A stretch of 64,000 bases of DNA from Cerasibacillus terrae (GTDB taxonomy: Bacteria > Bacillota > Bacilli > Bacillales > Amphibacillaceae), in NCBI RefSeq assembly GCF_008039555.1, contig NZ_VDUW01000006.1, positions 1 through 64,000 of the forward strand. Direction: 5' to 3'. A program made the translations under genes and the position numbers. Positions 8,301 through 17,633 of this stretch are shown piece by piece (positions within the stretch are counted from its first letter, which is position 1; each line of letters opens with the position of its first letter). Below the pieces are notes generated by a model. It was not told the DNA's origin and made no database searches. It was given only the letters and a program-made list of their open reading frames with translations.

Positions 8301-9380
8301 GTGCGGATGTTTTGGTTTCAGTTGTTCTTATTCTGTGGTTTTTGGGTATTGCTTTTAGCAGAGAATCATCATTATACGTATATTAGTTTAATGTTTTTCG
8401 CTATTTCACTCGCTATTTGGTTTTTATTGTCTTTAAAGCGTCATTTATTGGTGCTGTTTGGTGTTTTGGGTGGTTTACTTACATTACATGGATATTATTT
8501 TACAACATCATATACGAATACGGTTTTATTTCTGTTATATGTTTTCCTTGTTGCCGTATTTTATTTAGATAAAGGGAATTTTCGTTTATATGTCATCATT
8601 CATAGTATGTTTGTTTTCGTGCTCTGCCTTCTAAAAATGGAGGCGATTTATGGGGTCATCTTTTTTCATCTCATGCTTTATTATGTGCTCTACCAATTCA
8701 AGTATTTACATCATGATAGACTGGAACAGCAAGAAAAATATAACCAATTAAAGACACGTTATCGACAGATGAAGCGGACACATTTAAAAGCGGAAAAAGC
8801 GGCGAGATTAGAAGAACGAACAAGGATTGCACGCGATATTCATGACTCAGTTGGTCATCAATTAACAGCTTTAATGATGAAGTTGGAGATGCTTGCCATT
8901 CAGGAAAAAAATGATACGTATCGCGATTTAAAGCAAATGGTGACGGAGAGTTTGCAAGAAACAAGAAAAGCAGTACAAGCATTACAATTGGATGAATATG
9001 AGGGTATCGCTGCGGTTATTCAACTGATTCGAAAATTAGAGGCAGAAAGTCATTTAGAAGTGCAATTCACATTAAAGCGTGGTGTCTTAAATCTTTCTTT
9101 AACAAATGAAGTAGGAGTCGGGCTTTACCGTGTCATACAGGAAGCGTTAACGAATGCAATGCGCCATGCTGAAGCTCGCGAAGTCCAAGTGATATTAGGA
9201 ACAACAGCAGATAATCAGCTATCATTTACCATTCAAAATTCTATCCTTGATACGAACTTATGGGAATACGGATTCGGCCTCAAAACAATGAGGAAACGGG
9301 TAGAATCATTAAAGGGGAAAGTGAATATTTATCAAACAGAAAATATGTTTATTGTTAGTGGTATGTTGCCTAGTACATAA
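8301..9380 (+). CDS. Sensor histidine kinase (LnrJ/LiaS-type, HisKA_3)
   Basis: Membrane-bound sensor of a two-component system. About six hydrophobic segments fill residues 1-125, a linker helix follows, and then the HisKA_3 box with RIARDIHDSVGHQL (phospho-His near residue 180). An HATPase domain ends the protein, with the N-box LYRVIQEALTNAMRHA and a G-box YGFGLKTMRKRV. GTG at 8301 is chosen because GGGGGA lies six bases upstream; ATG at 8307 is the alternative. The response regulator follows after 45 bases, and an ABC-2 exporter lies close downstream. This matches the B. subtilis lnrJK-lnrLMN arrangement (linearmycin-type membrane-active antibiotics). The signal it senses is inferred, not shown. 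Confidence 0.85.
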   Translation: MRMFWFQLFLFCGFWVLLLAENHHYTYISLMFFAISLAIWFLLSLKRHLLVLFGVLGGLLTLHGYYFTTSYTNTVLFLLYVFLVAVFYLDKGNFRLYVIIHSMFVFVLCLLKMEAIYGVIFFHLMLYYVLYQFKYLHHDRLEQQEKYNQLKTRYRQMKRTHLKAEKAARLEERTRIARDIHDSVGHQLTALMMKLEMLAIQEKNDTYRDLKQMVTESLQETRKAVQALQLDEYEGIAAVIQLIRKLEAESHLEVQFTLKRGVLNLSLTNEVGVGLYRVIQEALTNAMRHAEAREVQVILGTTADNQLSFTIQNSILDTNLWEYGFGLKTMRKRVESLKGKVNIYQTENMFIVSGMLPST

Positions 9381-9425
9381 GAAGGAAAATGGAACTTATT
9401 GCCCCTTCCGAGGAGGAATATATAT

Positions 9426-10016
9426 ATGTGGAAAATTTTATTAGTGGAGGATCAAGCAATTGTCAGGCAAGGGTTGAAAGTTATTTTAGAACAGGATAAT
9501 AATCTTCAAGTCACACATGAAGCAGAGAATGGAGAAGAGGCAATCGATATAGTAGAAAAGCATCTCATTGACCTTGTGTTGATGGATATTCGTATGCCTG
9601 TAATGAATGGAATTGATGCTACAAGAATCATGAAAAGAAAATGGCCACATGTAAAAATTCTTATTTTAACTACTTTTAATGATGAACAATATGCAATGGA
9701 AACATTACGGGATGGTGCAAATGGATTTTTATTAAAAACAGCCGAATCGGATCGCTTAATTGAAGCGGTTTATAGTTGCATGAAAGGGGCCATGCCTTTA
9801 CATGATGAGGTTGTTGCAAAAGTAATGCCACATCTATTAGAACAAAAGAAAACAAAACAAGAACTGCCTGTTACATTAACGGAACGGGAATTAAAGGTTA
9901 TTCAATTGGTTGGAGAAGGGTTAACAAATAAGGAAATTGCAGCGGGGTTATTTTTGTCTGTTGGGACGGTGAAAAATCAAATCACACAAATTTTACAAAA
10001 AAACAAATTTACGTGA
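9426..10016 (+). CDS. NarL/FixJ-family response regulator, C-terminus frameshifted
   Basis: Receiver domain with phospho-acceptor Asp54 (VLMDIRMP), acidic residues E8/D9 and Lys in FLLKTAE. A LuxR-type helix-turn-helix follows (LTEREL...GLTNKEIA...VGTVKNQI). ATG at 9426 follows GAGGAGG. As read, the protein ends at the TGA at 10014 after NQITQILQKNKFT. Reading through with one A fewer in the A7 run at 9997-10003 gives LRDRTQLALFAVKHGLT and a TAA at 10060-10062, which is the normal C-terminus of this family. The gene is therefore frameshifted in the last ~16 codons, which belong to the final DNA-binding-domain helix. Sequencing error, a real mutation or slippage at the homopolymer are all possible. 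Pairs with the kinase just upstream. Confidence 0.82.
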   Translation: MWKILLVEDQAIVRQGLKVILEQDNNLQVTHEAENGEEAIDIVEKHLIDLVLMDIRMPVMNGIDATRIMKRKWPHVKILILTTFNDEQYAMETLRDGANGFLLKTAESDRLIEAVYSCMKGAMPLHDEVVAKVMPHLLEQKKTKQELPVTLTERELKVIQLVGEGLTNKEIAAGLFLSVGTVKNQITQILQKNKFT

Positions 10017-10316
10017 CCGCACTCAACTAGCATTATTTGCGGTGAAACATGGGTTAACATAAGAACCGAAAAATAAATTTGAAGCAGAGTGGTGTAGACG
10101 AAAATAAGTAATTAACCAAAGTAAATGGATGAAGTCCAACCCACGAGACCTTCTATATAGGAAAAATTCAAAAACATCTATGAAAAAAATCACTGTTGCA
10201 ACGTAAAATCATCTATTTTTTCAGAAATTCATGATTTTGTTAGATTTGTACATGTTTCACAGTAGTTTTATTCGGTAAACTTAGATATGGAAGACGAAAG
10301 GGAGAAGGTGAATTCA

Positions 10317-11147
10317 TTGATTGAAATTTTATTAGATGAATTACATGTATCATCTGTATGGAATGGCGGAATATTGTTGCTGGCCTTTTTTACATTAATC
10401 CTCTATTTTTTTATTTTACCAACTGGGAAAAATCATACATGGTGGAAATCCATTATTTTTATTATTGGAGTATTCGTTGCCTATATGGCAATTGGTAGTC
10501 CATTAAATATTGTTGCACGGATTCAATTTAGTACACATATCATTCAATTAATTTTGTTTTTACTTGTAGCACCTCCACTATTGATTATCGGATTTAAGAC
10601 AGAAATCATCCATAAAGCATTGAAATTTCCGATTGCAAAAAAAATCGCCAATATTTTAACAAAGCCGTATGTGGCATTTATTTTGTTTTTTACCTTTTTA
10701 ACGATGCTACATGTTCCAGCGATTTTCGATGCAGCAAGAATGGATATTTATACGAATTATTTCTATATGTTTGGATTACTTTTTATTGCGATATTATATT
10801 GGATTCCGATTGTTACTGATATTTGCTTTGAAAGAAAGCAAAAATTATTATATGTTGGTTTAAGTATTTTTGCATTAATCCCGGTTAGTTTATTTTTAAT
10901 GTTTTCAACAGAAGGTATGTATGAAACCTATTCTGATTTAGGGGTATTCGTGGATGCATTAGAAGCTTGTTTTCCACCCGATGAGGAACCATTACCAGCC
11001 TCTTTTTATGAATCATTATTACCAAGTAAACCTGTTCAATTACAACATGTAGGTGGACAAATTTTACTTGGTGGAGGAATTGTTGTATTCCTAATCACGA
11101 TGCTTCTTGTGCAAGTTTTTGAAAAAAGAAAAGCAACGAAAAAATAA
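10317..11147 (+). CDS. CtaG-family (caa3_CtaG) membrane protein
   Basis: A ~276-residue protein with about seven membrane segments matching the CtaG family, whose B. subtilis founder helps assemble cytochrome caa3 oxidase. Family traits are the paired motifs AIGSPLN, FSTHIIQ and LFLLVAPPLLIIG in the first half and FTFLTMLHVPAIFD in the middle. No ctaA-F genes are nearby, so this is a stand-alone paralogue. TTG at 10317 is preferred because AAGGTGA lies five to six bases upstream; an ATG ten codons earlier has no ribosome binding site. The 250 bases before it (10063-10316) hold no gene. It sits between the two-component genes and the exporter but has its own terminator. Confidence 0.78.
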   Translation: MIEILLDELHVSSVWNGGILLLAFFTLILYFFILPTGKNHTWWKSIIFIIGVFVAYMAIGSPLNIVARIQFSTHIIQLILFLLVAPPLLIIGFKTEIIHKALKFPIAKKIANILTKPYVAFILFFTFLTMLHVPAIFDAARMDIYTNYFYMFGLLFIAILYWIPIVTDICFERKQKLLYVGLSIFALIPVSLFLMFSTEGMYETYSDLGVFVDALEACFPPDEEPLPASFYESLLPSKPVQLQHVGGQILLGGGIVVFLITMLLVQVFEKRKATKK

Positions 11148-11160
11148 GAAGAATGGAGAC

Positions 11161-11195
11161 TCACTGCTGTTGCAGGGGGTCTTTTTATTTTGAAA
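11161..11195 (+). terminator. Terminator after the ctaG-like gene
   Basis: AGACTCACTG and CAGGGGGTCT form an imperfect stem followed by TTTTTATTTT. It separates the ctaG-like gene from the exporter genes, which therefore need their own promoter in 11200-11320. A TATAAT at about 11270 is present, but its -35 match is poor. Confidence 0.6.
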
Positions 11196-11329
11196 AAATG
11201 ACCTTAGTCACTCTTATTTTATAAAAGCAATGACTCTAGATAGTGTTTGCATGGTATTTTATCTTCTATACTATAATTAAGCATGAAGAGATTTTGAAAT
11301 ATGCGTCTTCACAAGAATGGGGGAATTTT

Positions 11330-12262
11330 ATGATTGAGTTAGTCAATTTAACGAAAAAATACAAACAGAACAATGCTGTGAAAAATTTAAATATGTTTAT
11401 AGAAAAAGGAGAAATGGTCGGTTTATTAGGTCCGAATGGGGCAGGGAAATCAACTGCCATTTCGATGCTATCATCCCTGATTGAACCGAGTGAGGGGGAT
11501 GTGTTGTTTCAAGGAAAGAGTATATTGAAAAGGCCAGAAGCCTTGCGAAAGATTACTGGGATTGTACCACAAGAAATTGCGTTATATGAAGATTTAACAG
11601 CACAAGAAAATATGGAGTTTTTCGGAAGACTTTACCAGCTACGAGGAAAGCAACTACAGGGGAAAATTACAGAAGTACTCGAATTAACCGGTCTTATCGA
11701 ACGACGAAAAGAAGTAGTGAAAACATTCTCCGGTGGGATGAAACGCCGATTAAATATCGGTGTTGCAATGCTTCATAATCCTGAATTTTTAATTATGGAT
11801 GAGCCGACAGTTGGGATTGATCCTCAATCAAGAAGTTATATTTTAGAGACGGTTAAGCGTTTAAATAAAGAAAGGAATATGACGGTTTTATATACGAGTC
11901 ATTATATGGAAGAGGTCGAATTTTTATGTGACCGGATTTATATTTTGGATAAAGGAAGTTTAATTGCTTCGGGTACAACAAATGAAATTAAACAAATTCT
12001 ATCAGCGGAAAAAACGATTCAACTCGAAGTAGAGCAAGTAAAAAGTGAATTACTAACTTTACTAAAGGAAGATCCGTCCGTTAACCGCCTATCTGTACAC
12101 GAAAAGACGATTACCTTGATTTTGCCAAAAGAAGTAGATGTCTTTGCCAAGTTAACACATTATGCGGAACAGACGAATACGAATTTAAAATCAATTACAA
12201 CGGAAGTACCAACATTGGAAGATGTTTTCTTACATCTTACTGGCCGTGGGCTTCGTGATTAA
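11330..12262 (+). CDS. ABC transporter ATP-binding protein (LnrL-like)
   Basis: This 310-residue protein is the ATPase of an ABC-2 exporter. It has Walker A GPNGAGKST (about residues 38-46), signature FSGGMKRR, Walker B LIMDEPTVGID and an H-loop in TSHYMEE. The last ~80 residues form the regulatory tail found in antibiotic exporters of this class. The ATG at 11330 follows GGGGGAA; the longer upstream reading frame has no ribosome binding site. Two permease genes follow directly (17-base gap, then an ATGA overlap), giving the LnrL-LnrM-LnrN order of B. subtilis, where the exporter confers linearmycin resistance. The exact substrate here is unknown. Confidence 0.88.
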   Translation: MIELVNLTKKYKQNNAVKNLNMFIEKGEMVGLLGPNGAGKSTAISMLSSLIEPSEGDVLFQGKSILKRPEALRKITGIVPQEIALYEDLTAQENMEFFGRLYQLRGKQLQGKITEVLELTGLIERRKEVVKTFSGGMKRRLNIGVAMLHNPEFLIMDEPTVGIDPQSRSYILETVKRLNKERNMTVLYTSHYMEEVEFLCDRIYILDKGSLIASGTTNEIKQILSAEKTIQLEVEQVKSELLTLLKEDPSVNRLSVHEKTITLILPKEVDVFAKLTHYAEQTNTNLKSITTEVPTLEDVFLHLTGRGLRD

Positions 12263-12279
12263 AGGAGGCTAGTGGGTAT

Positions 12280-13542
12280 ATGGTTTGGACTATTGTAAAA
12301 AAACAATTGCTCTTATTATGGCGTAATCCGTTACATTTACTGTTATTACTTGGTCTACCTATCGTATTGATTTTTATCCTTGGTACTGGTTTATCCGGAT
12401 TAATGAATCAAGAAACACCAGATGTTGACATTCGTGTTGCGATTTTAAATCATGGGGATGAAAAACAAGAAATAGCTCGTTTTTTAAAAGAAATGGAAGA
12501 GACTGTAAGAGAGCAAGTTTCCATTACAGAGATAGAAGAGTCAATGGACAATGTAGCACCCATGAAGATGCTAGAAAATGAGGTACTTGGTAATGATGCA
12601 TTGAAGGAAATGATTGAAGTCGGGTATATAAAAGAAAAAGACAAAGAAGCCGCTTTACAAGATTACACAGCAGTCATTGAAATACCAGAGGACTTTACGT
12701 ATCATTTCCTGCAAAACATGTTTTTAGAGAATGAAATAGATTTGGAGCTTGTCGTTCATGGAAATAAGGAGTCTTCTTTAGGGTTTTCGATTGTTCAATC
12801 ATTATTACAACGCTTTGAGGAAAATTATGCCTTAGGGCAATTGAGTGCTAATTATGATTTGGATGAACATGTTTTACAATCAGACGGGGAAGAGGTATTT
12901 GGGGAAATAACATCTGTAAATCAAGAAAAACCGGTACAGGCAAAACATTACTATACGGTTGCAATGGCTGTTATGAATGTCTTATTTATTGCTAGTACGA
13001 TTAGTTTTTACACATTTGAAGAAAAAAGATTATTAGTTTTTGACCGCATTTTATTAGCGAATGTTTCTCGATGGAAGTATTTTTTCGGTATTTTCTTATC
13101 AGGTATCATTCTTGCTTTGGTGCAATTAGGGATTATTTTCGGTTTTTCTCGTATTTTCTTTGGAGTAAGTTGGCCAAATCCAAGTGACATGATGATATTT
13201 ACTTTTGCTTTAAGTATTGCAATCGGTGGATTAACCGTATTTTTAACGTCAATTAACTATCGCCTTCATTCAGAAGTTGTTACAACGATATTTTCATCCA
13301 TCATTATTTATGTAATGGCATTATTGGGCGGGAGTTTCTTTCCAATTGGGCAATTTTCCGATGTTATTAGTAGTTTGGGAAATGTCACACCAAATGGGGC
13401 AGCACTTTCTGCTTATTTAAATTTATTACGTGGTAATTCTTTAGCGAGTGTGTCCAACTATATATACTTTTTAATCGGATTTGGACTGGTGTTCTTATTG
13501 CTTGCCATGATGACCTTTCCAAAAAGGAGGGAATCACGATGA
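12280..13542 (+). CDS. ABC-2 type permease (LnrM-like)
   Basis: A 420-residue permease with one N-terminal membrane helix, a large external domain of about 170-190 residues (~40-220) and five to six C-terminal helices. This is the ABC-2 layout of LnrM and YhgE-type exporters. The ATG follows AAAGGAGG. Its TGA overlaps the start of the next permease as ATGA, so the two subunits are made together, consistent with a heterodimeric membrane channel driven by the ATPase upstream. A conserved GNVTPNGAA segment lies near residue 367, before the last transmembrane helix, as in relatives. It probably extrudes membrane-active compounds; the substrate is inferred from context only. Confidence 0.85.
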   Translation: MVWTIVKKQLLLLWRNPLHLLLLLGLPIVLIFILGTGLSGLMNQETPDVDIRVAILNHGDEKQEIARFLKEMEETVREQVSITEIEESMDNVAPMKMLENEVLGNDALKEMIEVGYIKEKDKEAALQDYTAVIEIPEDFTYHFLQNMFLENEIDLELVVHGNKESSLGFSIVQSLLQRFEENYALGQLSANYDLDEHVLQSDGEEVFGEITSVNQEKPVQAKHYYTVAMAVMNVLFIASTISFYTFEEKRLLVFDRILLANVSRWKYFFGIFLSGIILALVQLGIIFGFSRIFFGVSWPNPSDMMIFTFALSIAIGGLTVFLTSINYRLHSEVVTTIFSSIIIYVMALLGGSFFPIGQFSDVISSLGNVTPNGAALSAYLNLLRGNSLASVSNYIYFLIGFGLVFLLLAMMTFPKRRESR

Positions 13543-14642
13543 ATGGTATTTTATTTGGTAAATTGAAATTATTTTTCCGTACTCCGTGGACATTTCTTCT
13601 CATGACAGGACTAACAATCGGGTTTGTTTTGGTGATGGGGACAGGTGATATTAGTAAATTATCTGTTCCAATCTATGCAGAAAATGAGAAACTACAAGAT
13701 TCTGTTATTGGAAAGACTTTGATGGAATCGGAAGCCTTTTCCTTTGAATGGGTCGATCATGAAAAAATATATAAAAAAGTCGAAAATGGAAGAGCAGAAT
13801 TTGCGATTATTTTGAAGGAAAATGAATTTCAGATTGTGGAAGGAATGGAATCATTTTACACGCTAATCGCAAACCAACTACTAATAGAAGCATATGAGGA
13901 AAAATGGAAACAAGAGCAATTACTCGCACAAGTCCATTCAAGTGTTCAAGCGGATTTTAAAAAATCATTAAATGACAAAGAAGCTTTTGCACCTTTTTCA
14001 ATTTCATATGAACAATTTAAAGGGGAGAATACATGGATTTATAATGATCAATTGCATAAAATTTTTGGAATGACCTTATTCTTTGTCATCTATACCATTG
14101 CCTATAGTGTTGTACAAATATTGGTGGAAAAACAAGCAGGAATATGGGATCGGATTATTTTATCACCAGTGAAAAAATCGGAAATGTATACTGCAAATTT
14201 ACTCTACAGTTTCTTTTTAGGGTATGTTCAAGTCGTACTGATATTTATGTTGTTTCGATATGGATTTCAAGTTGATTTTCATGGGAAATTGGTCGAAATC
14301 TTAGTCCTGCTTATTCCATATGTTTTTACGATTGTAGCCCTTTCCCTATTGGTACTTTCTTTTGTAAAAACGGTACAACAGTTTAATGCAATCATGCCAT
14401 TTATTGCAATTGGGATGGCGATGATAGGTGGTGCCTATTGGCCACTTGAAGTAGTTGAATCAAAAGGGATGCTTTTTTTAGCAAACATCATGCCAATTAA
14501 GTATGGAATGGATATGTTAAATGGAATTACTATTTATGGAGATACTTTTATTGAAATTATGAAACCTGTGAGTATCTTACTTCTGATGGGAGTACTACTG
14601 ATGGGAATCGGTATGCACTTGATGGAAAAAAGGCATGTATGA
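13539..14642 (+). CDS. ABC-2 type permease (LnrN-like)
   Basis: A 367-residue second permease with the same architecture as its neighbour: an N-terminal helix, an external domain of ~140 residues, then about six helices. The motif MPIKYGMDMLNG near residue 320 corresponds to the NVTPNGAALSAY region of the upstream permease, showing they are paralogues. Translation starts inside the upstream stop codon (ATGA) with AAGGAGG in the end of that gene. A terminator follows within 10 bases of the stop, closing the exporter operon. Shorter than the partner mainly in the external domain. Confidence 0.85.
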   Translation: MNGILFGKLKLFFRTPWTFLLMTGLTIGFVLVMGTGDISKLSVPIYAENEKLQDSVIGKTLMESEAFSFEWVDHEKIYKKVENGRAEFAIILKENEFQIVEGMESFYTLIANQLLIEAYEEKWKQEQLLAQVHSSVQADFKKSLNDKEAFAPFSISYEQFKGENTWIYNDQLHKIFGMTLFFVIYTIAYSVVQILVEKQAGIWDRIILSPVKKSEMYTANLLYSFFLGYVQVVLIFMLFRYGFQVDFHGKLVEILVLLIPYVFTIVALSLLVLSFVKTVQQFNAIMPFIAIGMAMIGGAYWPLEVVESKGMLFLANIMPIKYGMDMLNGITIYGDTFIEIMKPVSILLLMGVLLMGIGMHLMEKRHV

Positions 14643-14650
14643 TAGAATTT

Positions 14651-14679
14651 AAAAAACTGGTAGAGATGCCGGTTTTTTT
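14651..14679 (+). terminator. Terminator of the LnrLMN-like operon
   Basis: AAAAAACTGG pairs with CCGGTTTTTT (one G-U pair) across a short loop and runs into seven T residues. It lies directly after the second permease gene. Confidence 0.75.
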
Positions 14680-14730
14680 CATGCGATAATACGCTAATCA
14701 TTCCGGAATTGGTGTTCATATGTCAAAGAG

Positions 14731-14832
14731 GTAATGAAATAGTGTTTATCGTGCCTGGAATCGGAAAGAAAGTGAAAAGAGGTAACGAAATATCTCAATC
14801 GTGCCCAGATTTGGAAAGAAAAGAAAAAAGAT
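14731..14832 (+). repeat. Two diverged 51-bp units related to the 30.3-kb tandem array
   Basis: Unit one (14731-14781) begins GTAATGAAATAG and contains ATCGTGCC. Unit two (14782-14832) begins GTAACGAAATAT and contains ATCGTGCCC. Spacing is exactly 51 bases, the same as the unit of the large array at 30328-30837, and the shared blocks (GTAACGAA, ATCGTGCCC, GGAAA) are in the same order. They lie upstream of the YhgE-like gene, outside coding sequence. Confidence 0.65.
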
Positions 14833-14966
14833 ATGTATTAAAAAACTCATTCTACTTCTACCCTTCGCTTCTAATTATAAAAAAATACAGACTAATTATT
14901 GCTAAATCGGTGAATATAAGGCATGCTAAAATATATACATATACAAAAAAAGATAGGAAGGTTCAA

Positions 14967-17279
14967 ATGAAGAATATTTGGAAAATATTTACAGGTGATG
15001 TCCGAAATATTACAACGAATTGGGTCGTGGCAATTGTCATTGGTGGTTTAATTTTGCTTCCGTCTCTTTACGCATGGTTTAATATTAAGGCCTCCTGGGA
15101 TCCATATAGTCAAACAGACCAAATTCCGATTGGGCTTGTCAATGAGGATAAAGGGGCAGATGTACGTGGAGAGGATATCCATGTTGGGAATGACCTTGTG
15201 GACACATTGAAGGAAAATGATTCATTTGAATGGCATTTTGATAAAAGAAAAGAAGCCTTAGACGAATTAGAATATGGAAATTATTATGCGGTTATTATTA
15301 TACCAGAGGATTTTTCGGAAAAACTAGGTTCGGTAATTACAGATATTCCGGAAAAGGCTACCATTGATTATTATGTCAATGAGAAGATTAATGCAATCGC
15401 ACCGAAAATCACCGGAAAAGGCGCTAGTGTGATAGTTGAAGAGGTTGGCAGTCAATTTGTTGCCACTGTTAATGGTGTTATTTTCGAAATGTTTAATGAT
15501 ATTGGACTAGAGTTGGAAAAAGATTTACCGGATATTAAGCAGTTTGAAGAGTATGTGTTTACATTGGAGAAAAAACTCCCAGGAATTAAAGAAACACTAG
15601 ATGATAGCCAAAAAGATGCCAACAAGGCAGAAGATGTTTTAGGTAAGGCGAAAAAGGCCATCCCTGAAGTGGAAAAGATTACAGCAAATAGCTTACAACA
15701 AATTAACGAGGCGAATGATGTCTTACAAAAAGCTGAAAAACGTTGGAATGAATTAAATCCAATTATTACAAATGATCTACAAAAGGTAGATAAAACACTG
15801 AAACACGTTGATGATTATTTAGTAAAAATCAATAATTCCGAGATTGATTTAGATAAAGGTAAACAATTAGTAGAAAATGTAAATGGAAAACTAACCAAAG
15901 CCATTGAAACCATTGATACGATTGTTCAAGGGTTGGAACAAATAAACAAACAAAATCCTGCTAACCAGGAACAAATTAATTCTACACATGAAACGGTTGA
16001 AAAGAAATTACAAGATATTTCTGAGCAAATAGGTCAAAATGAAGCACCCGGACAACAAGATGCAAAGCAAACAGTTGATGGATTGATTTCTCAACTTGAA
16101 AACAGGGACCCATCTCAAACACCTCAAGTATCTGTCGAAAAAACAATTGAACAATTACGTGCACTACAAAAAGAATTGCAAGAAATTCAAACGAAAACAA
16201 ATGAATTAGCTAACACATTAGATGAAAAACAGGAAGATATCGATAAAACATTTAGAGAGATAAAAGAAAAGACAGGTACAACGATACAACGTTTGGATAA
16301 GTTTAATAAAGAATTCAATGAAAAAGTAATCCCTACTGTAGATCGTTCTGTAAAAGAAGCGAAGACAACGATGGCCAATGCAAAGAATATTTTAACGGAT
16401 GTTAACAAGGCAATTCCAAAAGTTAAAGAAATGCTGGCTGAGGCAACGAAAAAAATAGAAAGCGGTCAAAAATCATTAACAAAAGCCTCGAATAGTTATC
16501 CTGCTGTTCATCATAAAGTAAATGAATTAGCTAAACGGATTCGAGAATTAAATGAAGAAGCAGATATTAATGAAATTATTACGCTCCTACAAAACAATCC
16601 AGAAGCTGAAGAGAGCTTTTTTGCAGAGCCTGTTGTGTTAGAAGAAAATAAAGTCTTTCCAATCGAAAACTACGGAACTGGAATGACACCTTTTTATACG
16701 GTTCTAGCTATTTGGGTAGGAGGATTATTATTAATCTCTATTGTTGCAACAGATGGACACCATCTAGAGAATTATACATTTAGAGAGGCATATTTTGGCC
16801 GACTATTTACATTTTTGACGATTTCTTTATTACAAACCATCATTGTAACAGTCGGTGATTTATATCCGATAGGTGTAACGGCGCAAAACCCAGTATGGTT
16901 TGTTATTTTCGGGTTATTTATCAGTCTTGTGTTTATGACGATCATCTATTCTTTCGTATCTGTTTTCGGTGATATTGGAAAAGCAATGGCGATTGTGCTG
17001 CTTGTTTTACAAATTGCTGGGTCTGGAGGAACGTATCCTGTTGTTTTACTTCCAGAATTCTTCCAAAAAATCAATCCATTTTTACCGTTTACGTATGCTG
17101 TAGGACTGATGCGAGAGGCAATAGGTGGAATCGTTTGGGAACGTGCTATTCATGATTTATTGTTCTTATTTGCCTTCGCTGTGATTATGATTGTCTTTAG
17201 TGCTTTCCTAAAAGGAATCATTAATAAGCAGTCAAAACAAATCAAGGAAAAATCAAAAGAATCTGGGCTATTTCATTAA
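14967..17279 (+). CDS. yhgE: YhgE/Pip-family membrane protein
   Basis: This 770-residue protein matches the YhgE/Pip family (phage infection protein of Lactococcus, related to the EsaA subunit of type VII secretion). There is one N-terminal helix (about residues 20-40, with LPSLYAWFNIKASWDPY just after), an external domain, a long coiled-coil region (about 200-530) and about five to six C-terminal ABC-2-like helices. The ATG at 14967 is chosen because AGGAAGG precedes it; the reading frame open further upstream runs through the non-coding 51-bp repeats. It has its own terminator. No ATPase or WXG100 genes adjoin, though the LnrLMN-like exporter is just upstream. The role in envelope stress or secretion is not established here. 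Confidence 0.85.
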   Translation: MKNIWKIFTGDVRNITTNWVVAIVIGGLILLPSLYAWFNIKASWDPYSQTDQIPIGLVNEDKGADVRGEDIHVGNDLVDTLKENDSFEWHFDKRKEALDELEYGNYYAVIIIPEDFSEKLGSVITDIPEKATIDYYVNEKINAIAPKITGKGASVIVEEVGSQFVATVNGVIFEMFNDIGLELEKDLPDIKQFEEYVFTLEKKLPGIKETLDDSQKDANKAEDVLGKAKKAIPEVEKITANSLQQINEANDVLQKAEKRWNELNPIITNDLQKVDKTLKHVDDYLVKINNSEIDLDKGKQLVENVNGKLTKAIETIDTIVQGLEQINKQNPANQEQINSTHETVEKKLQDISEQIGQNEAPGQQDAKQTVDGLISQLENRDPSQTPQVSVEKTIEQLRALQKELQEIQTKTNELANTLDEKQEDIDKTFREIKEKTGTTIQRLDKFNKEFNEKVIPTVDRSVKEAKTTMANAKNILTDVNKAIPKVKEMLAEATKKIESGQKSLTKASNSYPAVHHKVNELAKRIRELNEEADINEIITLLQNNPEAEESFFAEPVVLEENKVFPIENYGTGMTPFYTVLAIWVGGLLLISIVATDGHHLENYTFREAYFGRLFTFLTISLLQTIIVTVGDLYPIGVTAQNPVWFVIFGLFISLVFMTIIYSFVSVFGDIGKAMAIVLLVLQIAGSGGTYPVVLLPEFFQKINPFLPFTYAVGLMREAIGGIVWERAIHDLLFLFAFAVIMIVFSAFLKGIINKQSKQIKEKSKESGLFH

Positions 17280-17296
17280 AATATTACATCTTAAAA

Positions 17297-17338
17297 AGGG
17301 AGCTAAGGTGGAATCAATCCATTTTGGCTCTGTTTTTT
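17297..17338 (+). terminator. Terminator of the yhgE-like gene
   Basis: GGGAGCTAAGGTGGA pairs with TCCATTTTGGCTC (G-U pairs allowed) and is followed by six T residues. A copy of the dispersed repeat begins within this T-run. Confidence 0.7.
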
Positions 17339-17490
17339 CCGCAGATTAACTGGCTGTAAGACCTCCACACCAAGAATCCAAGCTACTCACAGAGTAATAT
17401 ATGTAGGATCAACAGCCAGTAAAAGCCCGATTCGTTCAACTAACAATCAGTGGGAGAAAAAAACTTCCACTGATTGAAGTTTCACTTTAC
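17335..17490 (+). repeat. Dispersed ~155-bp element, full copy
   Basis: Left boundary TTTTC, then CGCAGATTAACTGGCTGT; right end GAAGTTTCAC followed by TTTAC. Left hairpin ACTGGCTGT/ACAGCCAGT and right hairpin CAGTGGGAG/CTTCCACTG (one G-U pair) are intact. The left end lies in the T-run of the yhgE terminator. Confidence 0.9.
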
Positions 17491-17633
17491 CGCAAAGGTT
17501 AAACCTTGTAGTTTGTTGCTAGTGAGAAAATATAGGTAGACTAACACTACCACATTTGACAGATGGCCTTACAGAGTTGAAAAAACTACCATCTCCATGA
17601 GCCCTGTTTATTTTGTATAATAGAATAATAGAC

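Noticed and set aside
14709-14966. N-terminal extension of the YhgE-like protein
   Set aside because: It would translate the non-coding 51-bp repeats, has no ribosome binding site, and the YhgE family starts at the ATG 14967 with AGGAAGG upstream.
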